From: Plectrocnemia conspersa
Lineage: Eukaryota; Arthropoda; Insecta; Trichoptera; Polycentropodidae
Direction of reading: 5' to 3'
DNA: 64,000 bases
Assembly: GCA_009617715.1 (NCBI GenBank)
Contig: VTFK01000192.1
Span: 434,001 to 498,000, forward strand
Notes under the pieces: generated by a model
Database searches by the model: none
What the model was told of the DNA's origin: nothing
Seen by the model: only the letters and a program-made list of their open reading frames with translations
Part shown: in pieces, positions 24,988 through 35,859 of the stretch
Position numbering within the stretch: position 1 is the stretch's first letter
Layout: each line of letters begins with the position of its first letter
Program-made: the position numbers and the translations under genes

Positions 24988-27900
24988 GAGCGATTATCTA
25001 TATTTACACGAGTTAAAAGTGGGTCAAAAAACTCAAGTATTGAATATCTGATCGTATGAAATAAGTTAGAGATACTTTTAAAGGCACCATTAATTGTTAA
25101 ATTATGGTTTAGTAATTTTCCGTAAAGGTTAAGCGATTTGATAAGCGAAATATATTCTCTCTTTATGTGAAAATTCAATAATATGACTTATTGATCTCAT
25201 TTTTGTATTTGCTACATCTTGCGGTAATTCATTGTATATTTATTAGGATGAAATTGTTGTATTGGGAAAATCCAATCTGAGGTGATTGATCGGAATTATA
25301 ATTTTATTGTTAATCTTTATATATATGGATGTAAATAAAACCATATCAACTTAAGGTAACAATGCATATTCGAGTCTAACCATAGATTTTTATAAATGAT
25401 TATCTTGAGTTGTAATGTAACAATTTTAATCGGTTGCTAGCATGTACTATGTAGATTACAGGTTTGAAGTTGAGTTCATCGTTCGATTTTAAAAATATTA
25501 TTGAACTTACTATCAACTGATGCATTCAATCATATTTTTTTTAATATAAATTGATAACAGTAAGTCAAATGTTAAACTCACATTTAACAATAGTGCTTAG
25601 AATATTAGAATATGTATTTATAATTCCAGTACACTTGTGTATTAAATTTGCTTTTGGAAAGCATGTATTATTCCTCTACATTTTTTTTATCCTTTCATTG
25701 TAATCAATAAGCTAACGCATAGTCTCACTAAAGTATATGTTAAAAAAAATAAGAGTAGCATATGAAAATTCCAAAATAAAATGTTTGTGTATATCGTGAT
25801 GCTTTATAACTTATAATTACGTGAATATGATTATGTCAATATCGAGTCATACGTTTCATCAAAAATGTGCTATTTTTATTAAATCTTTAGTAACACGAGG
25901 GTTAAGTGTTAAAATGATACATGCTCACCGTTGACAACGAACAATGAGTAACATTCCCAAATCGTAACGATTCACAGGGTCAGTTTTTTTTACAAAATTT
26001 AACATTACCTTTGGTATTATACATTATATTTTACTATTCATTACGCGAAATTTTGTTTATACACTCTTTACAAATATAAATATACTCCGTTTATGTATTA
26101 TACACTACGAAAAAACACCTCGAATAAATCGAAAATAAATTATTTTGCGAAAACACTCTTACACATATAAAGAAACTATGACAAAAGCAAGAAACGTGAT
26201 TTCGAACACCAAGCGAGCTTTTCCATGAAAGCTCCTTGGCAAGCTTTCAATACCTTCGCGTGTTGTACATGCTTAAAAGCTCGTCACAGTCTTCGAACGC
26301 GGGCTATAAAAGATCGACAAATCATATATCCATGTGCCACTCAATATATTGCATGAATATAGTATTATATTTGCTGTATATTGCGTCTCAGAAACAGAAT
26401 ACATTAATGCATATGTAATATTGAATTCATAAAAATCTATGTAATCCAAGAGCCATATTTTGTCAACGATATCGATATACTTATCATTATTCCGATTGAT
26501 TAATAAATATAAAAAATATAGTACCGATTTTAATTTTTATAAATTTATTCAAAAAATAAACAGGAGTAATGATCAGTATATCGAACCTATATCCGTATCG
26601 TGTGCTTAAGAGCTAATAGTAGGGCTTGAACCAAAACTTTCCATCTCTTTCTCAATTATGAATAATAATGAAATGGATAGCTCTTGAACTGACTGTGTTA
26701 ATGCAAATATAGTATAGACTCGTGACTCAGAGGTATCGAATTCCCAGCAACAAACTCGAATTTTATTACTCACAACGCAAGAATAAAAATAAATTATTAT
26801 ATATATAAAATTTATTTTGTGAAACAAAAAAGTACATATGGAAAAATGACTACCTGCGTTGTTATAATAAAAATTGGATTTTTGGTTAAATATATTTTTT
26901 TAAATTGCTCGGTTTTTGGTGTTTTTATAAATTAAAATATGAACGAATATTCGACGAATAGTTTGATGGAATATACAGCAATTAAATTTGGCTCGCAATA
27001 GCGTTCATTGCCATCAATTTTATTAGAGTAGCGAATCGTTAGTTTAATTTTGATCTTCTTAGAAATATAAATCGGAAAAAAAAGGAAAAGTGTTTCCGCA
27101 TCGAAACAAAAATTATTCTAATTTAAAATCGATCGTATGTGCATTGTATACATACATATGTTCATTGTTCGCAGATTATGTATTATGTAACAATGAAAAG
27201 GGCATATACAATATAATCGAAGGTCATGTGAATTGTATGTGTAAAATCTTTCCAGAGAAACCACGAATGCAGATTGATATATCAACTTATTAAACTCTTA
27301 AAGAAAAATCTTTTTGATATTCGTCAAGTTTGACACAATATGGATTTAAAAACTATAGCGAATTCAAGCCCTTGAAAGCCTTTCAAATTATTTTAAAATA
27401 TGTTTAGCTTTAGTTCATAATTTTATGATTCACTTGCAATTTAAAATTAACACTTTTTATTGTTCATTATTTTTATCTTATTACTCATTACTAAAAACAA
27501 TTTGTATAAAATAAGTATTTTTAAATCACTGAAGATCTGTATTTTGTGACATGTATTTTTTACATATTTTAAATATGGAAATTGTTCTGATTTTAAATAT
27601 AAAAATAGTAGATCAATACATCAAGTATTAATATAGTTAATAGTTATTTATAAGAAAGCTTCGCTGAATGCTAAAGGTTTTATTCAATAAATATTTATTA
27701 TAAATCTATAAATAGTTATTACTTATGCTAGTTCATTTTCCATATCGTGTGATATTTCATATTTTAGAGCTCATGTTCTTGAACACGTTCGCCGCATTGT
27801 TTACAACGGTTTCTGATCCATTTCAAAAATACACACGCGATAAGTTCGCTTTGCAAATACAAAAATCGCGATGACAAATATCAATCATTGTTGCATCATA

Positions 27901-29531
27901 CAGTTCCATATATATATTAATTTTTTACATGTCGTTGAATCACCGTTCTTATAAATTTTACATAATTTAATGGACGAAACTCGATATAGTACTTAGACAA
28001 TGGATAGTATTACTTTTTTATTTACCTTTTTATTGCAATATATGAATAAGTCATTGTCTGGATGCATTGCGATAATGTTCAATAAATAAATTCAAGGTCC
28101 ATTGTTTTATATATTTATTTAAAATATTTTTATTAACACAAATATTCGCTTCAAATATAAGTCATATAAATTTTATTATGTAGAAATCAAATCTAGCTTG
28201 ACCTTAGTTAATAAATAAATTATTGTCGATGTAATAATATAACGTACATAATCAATCATATCTAGAGATAGATCGATAAAAAATAATATTTATTCATATA
28301 AAATACTACCTACAAATTTGTGTTCCTAAATTAATTTATTTTTTATATTATACATGCCGTTATATAATTAATATGTCGACAAATTAGTGATAATTTTTTT
28401 ATTAAATAAATAATATTTAGCAATGTAATTTTATATTGCTTTACTTCATGTATTCATACGTATGTATTGGATTCGTGGAAAAAATGGTATCATCAAATTG
28501 CGGTGAAAATCAGGTGTCATGTACTAATGATGTGTTATGTCACAAAAAATGTGTTCTATTGCAATTATAATTTACATATACGAATCTAATACATTAATAA
28601 ATATTTAACTTCACTTTCTTTACTTTGACAACTTGACCTTAAATAAAAAATAATTAAATATACAATAAAACAGATTTTGCACAACAACTTCCAACGGTCG
28701 AAACGTGATATTGACCATATTTTTGTCTAATTTACTACATTTAATTCAGCAGTTTATTTACAAAAGAATTAATTTATAACTCGATTTTCATATTATTTAG
28801 CGACATTAGTCACTTAGATATAGTGAAACCAAAATATTTAAAAATGGCAACATCATGCATTGTTAAAATCATATTATAATAATTTATGGTAAACTTTACA
28901 TGGTATAAATTTCCATTAAATTAACAAGTATTAGATATAAGGATGTTGTACTAATCGAATAACTCCTCGATGATTTAATTATTCAGCTTTTGATGATATG
29001 TAACCTTGAAAAACCTTTGTTATGTCTAATTTAAGAAATTCGCATACATTACCATATATATGTGAGAAGTATCTTTGTCTTCATACGTATAGCTAAATAT
29101 ATTATTATTATATGATTTTTTAGTATTTAGATAAGAATATAATGGAAATGATTGAGAGCGTATCTCATTTACACTGAATGTTGTTCGCTAGATTACATTA
29201 TACATACACACTACTTACACTATAATATAATGTGCATTAATATAAATTATATATCACTTAAGTCGTTAACTGAAGTTGTAATGTTTTAGAACTGCAACGA
29301 ACTCACTGTGTTGCGTCAGTCTAACGCGCTAACTGTCGGTCGTTAATTAACGTTTCTGAAACCCTCGTCTTCGTGTACGATTTTCTTGGCAAAATTTCGC
29401 TCCGTTTACACGTGTGATGTACGATTTACACGTGGCAAGGTCGACCCAGATGCGATTGCATCATCCTTAATTTTGGCAACGCTTTTTCCCGATTCCCCTA
29501 ACGCCGATTCAAACCGGCACACGTGTTATGA
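24988..29531. other. AT-rich stretch, no gene recognised
   Basis: I see no coding domain. One site deserves note: CTATAAAAG at 26304-26312 in a GC-rich setting looks like a TATA box, but no initiator at the right spacing and no ORF with coding character follow. The segment 29280-29530 is less AT-rich and forms the left part of a 145-codon open frame (29386-29823) that runs across the palindromic element. I regard that frame as accidental because it depends on the palindrome. Confidence 0.45.
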
Positions 29532-29698
29532 CAATTGCCAAATGGTCTGTGTATATTACTGGTCGAATTTTACGTCTACATTCGTGGCGCGATCGAGATA
29601 TATCTCGATCGCGCCACGAATGTCTTATCAGACAGACCAGCCAAAGAGAACGTCTACATCTACAAGTCTTCCAATCTACACAGACCATTTGGCAATTG
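29532..29698. mobile_element. Palindromic element with 22-bp perfect terminal repeats and a 46-bp perfect palindromic core
   Basis: The ends are perfect inverted repeats of 22 bp: 29532-29553, starting CAATTGCCAAATGG, and 29677-29698, ending CCATTTGGCAATTG. The centre, 29578-29623, is a perfect 46-bp palindrome without spacer (arms of 23 bp; ACATTCGTGGCGCGATCG at the left). The spacers differ in length (24 and 53 nt), the left one apparently reduced by deletion. The GC-rich, CpG-rich core contrasts with the flanks. It resembles a foldback or MITE-type element; I do not recognise the superfamily and see no clear target duplication. Confidence 0.75.
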
Positions 29699-30344
29699 AA
29701 TGCAATCGAATGATCTGGTCGATACATGAGTATGTAATTATGACGTTTAACCATCAAAGGAAATGTATGGAACGATGGATTGTAATAAATATGAAATATA
29801 CATATTTTTATAATACTCAATAGATTATTTAGATTAAATTATAATAATAAAAAAAAAAAAAAAATACATATGCAAATAAATTAAGAGTTGAAAATGTACG
29901 TTAAGTAAGAACAATAATTGACACGCATGAATTTGGTTTTATATGAGCTCTTAATTTCTTTTGTAGAGTCGAAATATTTTTATAAATCTGTTTTAAAATC
30001 GAATTATATAAATTTAATTTGAGATTACGATAATTTATCATTTAAAATATATATATATACCCATAAATTAAACCGTTTTATGAACATGAAATGTATCTAT
30101 ATGTGGTAATATATAATACATCTAAATGGTTGCATCCAAAAAAATTAAATCGCATAAAATTAAAGAATTCAGTATTCTTTGAAGTTTATTTGATTAAGTA
30201 ACGAAGTATTAGCTTATTATTCGATTCTGTATTTTAAAATTAAAAAATTGATTCTGTATTTTTGAATTTAAACAGATTTTTTTATGACGATCATTAAAAA
30301 AACATATAACACTTAATTTATTTAATTTAATAATCTTACCACTT
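29699..30344. other. AT-rich spacer before the satellite array
   Basis: There is no gene. A 13-nt GATTCTGTATTTT segment is repeated at about 30222 and 30250, just before the tandem array starts. Confidence 0.5.
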
Positions 30345-31860
30345 TTTCTCCATAATATAGTCTTGTTTCTTATATATATGCTAGATTTTCTGATATTCTT
30401 TAAATTAAAGAATATTAATAATTGTTCTTTTTCTTGTTCATAAATAATATTGACTACTTGTAATATTAATAGTAAGAGGTACAAGTTAAAAATATAATTT
30501 AAAAAATACTAATGTGGGCTTGTTTCTTATAAATATGCTATTTTTTTAATATACTTATTAATCAGCAAATAATAATTAAATAAAGAAAAATAAATTATTT
30601 AACACAAATCTTGTTGTTTCGATTATTCATAAACTATTTAATTATATTTTCTACCTGTAATATTAATAGTAAAAGATTTCAAGTTAACAATAAAATAAAA
30701 ATAAAAAATAATCATTGTTTTTTTTTTAAATATGATAGATTTTATAATATTCCTTTAAATTAAAAATAATTCGGACACAAATCTTGGTATTTCGATTGTT
30801 AATGAACTCTTTAAATATATTTAGACCTTGTAATATTATTAGTAAAAGGTTCAAGTTCGAAAAAAAAACAAATATCGTCATTTTTTTTATAGATATTCAA
30901 GATTTTTTAATATTCTTTTAAATTAAAGAATAATTAGACACAAAACCTGTTATATCGAACGTTTCTAAGCAATTTAATTACATTTTCTACTTGTAATATA
31001 AATAGTAGAATATTCAAGTTAACAATAAAATAAAAAAAAAACTAATATAGTCTTTGTTTTTTTATTAATATGCCAGATGTTCTATTTTTTCTTTAAATTA
31101 AAGAATAATTGGAAAAAAATCTTGTTATTTCGATTATTCATAAACTATTTAATTATATTTGCTATTTGTAATATTAATAGTAAAAGGTTCAAGTAACCAA
31201 TGAAATTTCGAAAAAAAAATTTAGTCATTATTTTTTTATAAATATGCAAGATTTTCTAATATTTCTTTAAATGAAAAATCATTGGACACAAATCTTGTTA
31301 TTTCCATTGTTAATAAACTATTTAATTATGTTTGCTACTTGTAATATTAATAGTAAAAGGTTCAAGTTATCAATAAAATTTTGAAAAAAATATGATCATT
31401 TTTTTTTTATAAATATGCTACATTTTCTAATATTCCTTCAAATTAAAGAATAATTAGACACAACTCTTGTTATTTCGATTGTTAATAAGCTATTTAATTA
31501 TATTCGCTAATTGTAATATTAATATTAAAATGTTCAAGTTAAGAATAAAATTTTGAAAAATCCAAATAGTCATTATTTTTATAAATACGCTAGATTTTCT
31601 AATATTCCTATTAAAAAATAATTGCACACAAATCTTGTTATTTCGACTGTTCATAAACTATTTATTTATATTTGCTACATGTAATATTAAGAGTAAAAAG
31701 TTCAAGTTAACAATAAAATTTTGAAAAAAAAACGATTTTTTAAAATTCTTTTTAATTCGGAAAAATAAATATTTGCGTTAAAACCTTGTTCTTATATTGT
31801 TTTTGAATAAATAGTAAGAAATTTAAGTTAGTCATAAGACTTTTATTATAATAAAATAAT
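30345..31860. repeat. Diverged tandem satellite, about 172-bp period, eight units
   Basis: A conserved block (TAATATTAATAGTAAAAGG followed by TTCAAGTT) recurs at 30461, 30658, 30831, 30994, 31169, 31342, 31514 and 31682. The spacings are 197, 173, 163, 175, 173, 172 and 168. Between the blocks each unit repeats the same order: ATAAATATGCTAGATTTTC, then TTTAAATTAAAGAATAAT, then GACACAAATCTTGTTATTTC, then AAACTATTTAATTATATTTG. A ninth, truncated block may lie at about 31806. The units are very AT-rich and diverged by substitutions and A-run length. The period is close to nucleosome repeat length, as in many centromeric or pericentromeric satellites; any such role here is inference. Confidence 0.88.
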
Positions 31861-33300
31861 ACTTACACCTTTTTTAATTTCTTTTTATTTATTATAAATG
31901 CTTTTATCTTATTTTTGTGTTATTAATTCGGAAATAATATTTTGTTTTCGACTAGTGATTGTTTATGCAGATTTATTGTTGTATTGATAATTAATGTATC
32001 ATAAAAAACCAATATCGATATTTATCGACCCACAGGCGATACAGTTATGATCCGCATCGAGGACTAGTCGGCGAAAACCGGTCAGTAAAAATCAGGAAAT
32101 TTCTTCACGCAGTGCAGTAATAAACTATCCGTCGAAAACTCTCGAAAGTATGATATTGATATCGAATAACACTCTAACTCATTTTTTCAAAAATAAAACA
32201 AGCTACAATGACATTCGCTATAATCGTTGATGTGTGTAATGTAGTGTTTAGTTTATTAATAAAAAAAACACAAAGGACTGTACATGGGGGATGGGCGCTC
32301 GAATCTAAAATGAATTATAACAAATTTTTCCTTATCTGAGATAAATCATTTCAGAATAAATTAATAAATAAATAAAAGAGTTTTGAAATTTGATTTAAAA
32401 TAATATATTTTATGATAACTTATATTTATATTATTACATATATACATATAATAATAAGCACTAGACGTATTTAATTTTACAAAGGTGGAGTTTAAATTTC
32501 ATATACAATATAATCAGGTTCAACTTTGTAAATCATCGACTAGTACTCATTTATACAATTTTTGTTCATATTTATTTTTAGTCGTATGGTTTTGAATATT
32601 TATTTAAATATAAATATTTGGACTTTCAATCCTGATGATATGATTTATATAGATTTAGTAAATCTATATATTTTTTTTAACTTGCTAAAATCTTTATTTA
32701 GAATTATATTATATATAATCTATTTTATAATGTTTATTGTACCATTCTGAACTATCAACTTTAACTTGTATCACTTATATATTAATGAAACTTCAATTTT
32801 CTGTCGAATAAAATAGTTGTGAAGGAAAATTTTTCCATGTAAGAACCCAATCAGTACTTCCATAATTTAAATAATATATATCACGATAATAGAAATTAAA
32901 AGTCTGGATCTGATTTTTAACAAGTATGGATTTATAATCAGTACCACCCATTTTATTTTAGATTAGAATATAAATTATATAGTTCGGACAAAGTTTATAT
33001 AAAGGTTTAGCAGAATCCGCATTATTCGTAAAACTACAGATCCGAATAAGAGGTTTATATATTTCATGGAGAACTGAGTAACCCTTGTTCATAGATATTA
33101 TGTATACCAATAATTAATAAGTTTATTATATGTATAAGATTACCAAATTATAAAAAAGTTGAAATTTGGGAACTAAAAATCATTCGAATAAAATTTTTGT
33201 TAAATTTAATTATTAGGATTACAGGTATATATTTGATATATTTCAATTCAAGGAGAGGTGAGTATTTGTGGGTAGCCCTAGTTTTATGGATTTTATTTAT
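31861..33300. other. AT-rich upstream region of the RTP801-family gene
   Basis: No ORF of interest. The open frame at 32562-32750 is a hydrophobic AT-rich chance frame. GC content rises sharply from about 33360 into the promoter. Confidence 0.5.
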
Positions 33301-33304
33301 ACGT

Positions 33305-33666
33305 ACGTGTGGCTAGTAGGTCTGGAATATAGGAGTAGCACAGAGTTTTGCACATTTTTTATCAGAGGCACGCACAATGGTGATAGCGCGTCGCGGCAAC
33401 GTCGCCGTCGCGCATTGGATCTCAAAAAAGTTTTTCGGCCGTATATCGAATCGATCGCGATGCCGAAGGAAGACGCGGATACCGGCCGGCCGGCGTAACG
33501 ATCGCAACGGCTGCCGGCCGGAGGGGGACAAAGGAAACGTCGGCAGCGAGCGAGAGGCGTTTAGTTCGCCAGTCCCGAGCGTTCACGAGTATACCCGAGT
33601 AGCGCCGGACGGGCGGAGTGGGAGTCAGAGTATATATACAGCAGTCGGTCCGCTATTGCATCAGTC
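33305..33666 (+). promoter_or_regulatory. Promoter of the RTP801-family gene: TATA box and initiator
   Basis: TATATATA starts at 33631 and TCAGTC, a perfect arthropod initiator, lies at 33661-33666. The predicted first transcribed A is 33663, 32 nt after the first T of the TATA run (30 nt if TATATACA at 33633 is used). The region 33360-33660 is CpG-rich, with repeated GGCCGGCC palindromes. Possible HIF core sites (RCGTG) are ACGTG at 33305-33309 and a GCGTG in reverse near 33367. Scylla and charybde are known hypoxia-induced HIF targets, but two such 5-mers are not proof. No clear downstream promoter element was seen. Confidence 0.7.
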
Positions 33667-33977
33667 CGGTTACACGGAGAGACGCTAGAGAGAGCCAGGA
33701 GTACACTTCGCTCGCAGACAAAGGCTCGCGTCGACGCACGGCCAAAAACCGGCGTTTTAATAGAAAGTGTCGTTTTGTCGGCCGGCAGGGTTTTTCGCGT
33801 ACTCGTTTTATGCGGCGTTATCGACCCAGTGCGCGTAGTAACAGTACAAATTCGAGTATATTCATGTGATATTTTCTACATATATATATCTATATATATA
33901 TACAAAAAAGAGACATTTCGTCGCGCGGAGTATTCCTCTAATCTTCAAAAGTGTTCGCCCTAGAGGACGTAGACAAG
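33663..33977 (+). other. 5' leader of the RTP801-family mRNA
   Basis: About 315 nt from the predicted start site to the ATG, assuming no intron in the leader. It contains only two upstream ATGs, at 33810 and 33864, which share one reading frame and one stop. A (TA)n tract at 33881-33901 could be part of a leader intron; I see no strong splice pair there. Confidence 0.55.
33810..33869 (+). promoter_or_regulatory. Upstream ORF of 19 codons in the leader
   Basis: ATG at 33810 opens a frame reading MRRYRPSARSNSTNSSIFM and stopping at 33867-33869. The last codon is itself an ATG, so the second upstream ATG forms a minimal start-stop pair (ATGTGA). Both have T at -3 (weak context), whereas the main ATG has A at -3 and G at +4 (strong). 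A weak uORF before a stress-response gene could tune translation when initiation is limited; this is inference. Confidence 0.5.
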
Positions 33978-34617
33978 ATGGAGGTGTTACCGGTGCAGAA
34001 TCATTTCAACAGCTTCGGAGGCGATAAAGGTCAGTTGAGTTTTTATTTTTTCAAGTTCCTCTGTTTTGAGATCAAATTTTTGAGCGTGCTTTTTCTTGTT
34101 GCTATCAGGAGGTACTTGGAGTTTGGGAAACAGTCCGTCAGCGGCGGAGGTATCTCAGCTCGCCTCTAGGCTCATAGCAGAGTTGCGGGCGGTCAAGAAC
34201 GATTTTTCTAGAGCACCCGTGCTCCTACCGCCTTCGCTATTGGCTAGAGTAGCTCAAAACGCTCTCACCTTGGCCGACTGCGAACCCTGCGGAGCTAGAG
34301 GATGCTTGCTATTCATCCATCTGGAGGCTCACTCGGGCGAGAGTCGCCGCATAGCAACAGTCAAACTGGACGACTCCACAGTTCCGACCTTCGAGCTACA
34401 CTTAACTCTCAAACACGCGCCTGGGAGCTGGACCAACGCGCTGCTGCTATTCTTCAAGTGAGTCTCATTCCTCAAACTCGAACATATCTCCGAATCGGCA
34501 AAAAACTAATATCTGAATTTTCTCAATAGAATGACGCGCGGCGGCACGATAGTCATCAGTCCCCAGTACACGCTGACCAAAAAGAAGCTCTACCGCTCTT
34601 ATCAACAGGAGGAATGA
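33978..34617 (+). CDS. chrb/scyl: RTP801/REDD1-family protein (scylla/charybde-like), three exons, 162 aa
   Basis: Exons are 33978-34029, 34109-34457 and 34530-34617. The introns are GT-AG (AAG|GTCAGT...CTATCAG|GA and CAA|GTGAGT...CAATAG|AA), phase 1 and phase 2. The protein belongs to the RTP801_C family (DDIT4/REDD1; Drosophila scylla and charybde), cytosolic inhibitors of TORC1 acting through TSC1/TSC2 in hypoxia, starvation and stress. Residues 1-31 form a short polar N-terminus. The conserved domain runs from about 32 to 157: VSQLASRLIAELR (32-44), VLLPPSLLARVAQNAL (55-70), CEPCGARGC (75-83), KLDDSTVPTFELHLTLK (103-119), WTNALLLFFK (125-134), ISPQYTLTKKKLYRS (143-157). The C-terminal Lys-Lys-Leu-Tyr segment matches a region reported as important for TORC1 inhibition in human REDD1. 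The start has a strong context (ACAAGATGG). Fly members are nearly twice as long because of long N-termini, so this is a compact form. The choice between scylla and charybde is not decided. Confidence 0.93.
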
Positions 34618-35670
34618 ACTCCACATTGACTGTGATCGTTTTTCGTCGAGCGCGTGCGAGAAACTTTTTTTATTTTTAATTTTCAAAAAAACTTTTTAAA
34701 AATTAAAAAAAACGTACGATGTGCCTGCGACGAGTCGACGCGAGGAGATCGAAGAGGACGAGAGGAAAGATAGCTCTAGTTCGCTTCCGGCTTTCCGGGT
34801 CGACCGCGACCTGACCCACCAAGAAAGGCGTCGATCCGGATCGTCCGGAACGGAACGGTTCAGGGGCTGCGGCGAGGTCGCTTTTCCCCCTGATTCCCGG
34901 ACTCAACCTTCGCGAATCACATTTTTATATTTAACTCCCCCCTTTCCCCACCCCGGCGGTTTATAAATTCAAACTATAAACGCGCCCTGTGATAGACGAT
35001 TATTAATATTATTTAAACGAGAGAGAGAGTGAAAGGTTTTATTTTTTTCTTGATACGCGGTCTGATCGAACTGTCTTTTTTCTATTATAATACCCCCCCC
35101 CGTATTTTTATAAATTATAAAATTGTGATAGTCGATCGTTTTTTTTATCTTATTATTATAATACGAAACATAAAACGAAGGCGTTCAAACGCCGACGAGC
35201 GAGCCCATCGAAGTTTTTTTATTTTATTAATTTTCGAGCGCGAACGGATTATTATTATATATAATACATATTAAATGTACGTGTATAATTTTTAACTTTA
35301 GTTCGTTTGTATTACATTTAAAAAAGCACAGCGTGATATGTAATCTTAAAAAAAACTTAGTCATGTAAGTTGCGTGTAGGGGTCCGCCCGAGCGCGTCTT
35401 AGCTTTACGAGAAGATACGTGTCCAAAATTTTTTGGACCGTTGTATTTGTTTAGTTGTATATGTGGTATTGAAGCGATTCCCCCTTCCCGGCAAATGATC
35501 GCGAATTTTTATCAAAACTTCATTTTTTAAAATATCGTTTTCGGGATTATCCGGGTCAGTTATTATATTATAATAAAATTAACTCTTTCCGCGATCTCCA
35601 CGTATTTTTTCCGGACGCTGACCCGGTACTTTAATTCGCGATATCACATATAGACATTCGTAATGATCTC

Positions 35671-35705
35671 ATGAAAACCTCACCGCAGCTCGGTGAGGCT
35701 TTCGT
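35671..35705 (+). promoter_or_regulatory. Strong stem-loop in the 3' UTR
   Basis: 35673-35685 (GAAAACCTCACCG) pairs with 35691-35703 (CGGTGAGGCTTTC) around the 5-nt loop CAGCT. Twelve of 13 positions pair (one A.C mismatch), including eight consecutive GC-rich pairs next to the loop. In RNA, two more outer pairs (U.G and A-U) are possible. It lies about 125 nt upstream of the AATAAA at 35829. It may be a protein-binding or stability element, or a 3'-end structure. Its position in the sense strand of an inducible mRNA makes it worth testing. Confidence 0.7.
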
Positions 35706-35828
35706 TTTAAAAATTGTTTTTATCTTATATATAATATATATCTTGTTTATCGAATCGTCAAAGTATTTGTGTTATAAATATACGATATATATATTAAATG
35801 TATAAAGATCGGATTGAATTATTCTGTG

Positions 35829-35834
35829 AATAAA
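35829..35834 (+). terminator. Poly(A) signal AATAAA of the RTP801-family gene
   Basis: AATAAA at 35829-35834 is followed after about 10 nt by a T/GT-rich segment (GTTTTATTGCC...TTATTGTAAATGTG), as expected for cleavage around 35845-35860. An upstream AATAAA at 35572-35577 is an alternative. Confidence 0.5.
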
Positions 35835-35859
35835 AGATATGTTTTATTGCCTACTTATT

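Larger units (their letters stand above)
34618..35850 (+). other. 3' UTR of the RTP801-family gene
   Basis: The region after the stop has mixed composition, CpG-rich at 34720-34900 and 35380-35650 and otherwise AU-rich with ATTTA-type tracts. The several open frames here on both strands (34703-34966, 35029-35274) lack motifs and are shadows of the UTR. A first possible poly(A) signal is AATAAA at 35572; the next is at 35829. Further alternative ends (ATTAAA at 36108) are possible, since 35940-36260 keeps a similar non-repetitive character. Confidence 0.6.

Noticed and set aside
26304..26418. CTATAAAAG TATA-like site followed by a 60-codon frame
   Set aside because: No initiator at about +30 and the frame starts upstream of the TATA; not enough for a promoter call.
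29386..29823. 145-codon + strand frame with overlapping minus-strand frames
   Set aside because: It runs through the palindromic element, whose symmetry creates open frames on both strands; no domain, and the flanks are not coding-like.
30345..31860. CRISPR-like reading of the regularly spaced repeats
   Set aside because: The whole 172-bp unit is repeated, not a short repeat with unique spacers, and the host is eukaryotic.
32562..32750. Hydrophobic 62-codon frame
   Set aside because: Composition simply follows the AT-rich DNA (Phe/Ile/Leu/Tyr/Asn); no gene signals.
33268..33869. Several GC-rich frames over the RTP801 promoter and leader
   Set aside because: They overlap on both strands, cross the predicted TATA/Inr and mostly lack ATG starts; explained by CpG-rich promoter sequence.
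34703..35274. Frames of 67-81 codons after the RTP801 stop
   Set aside because: They lie in the 3' UTR on both strands with no motif.
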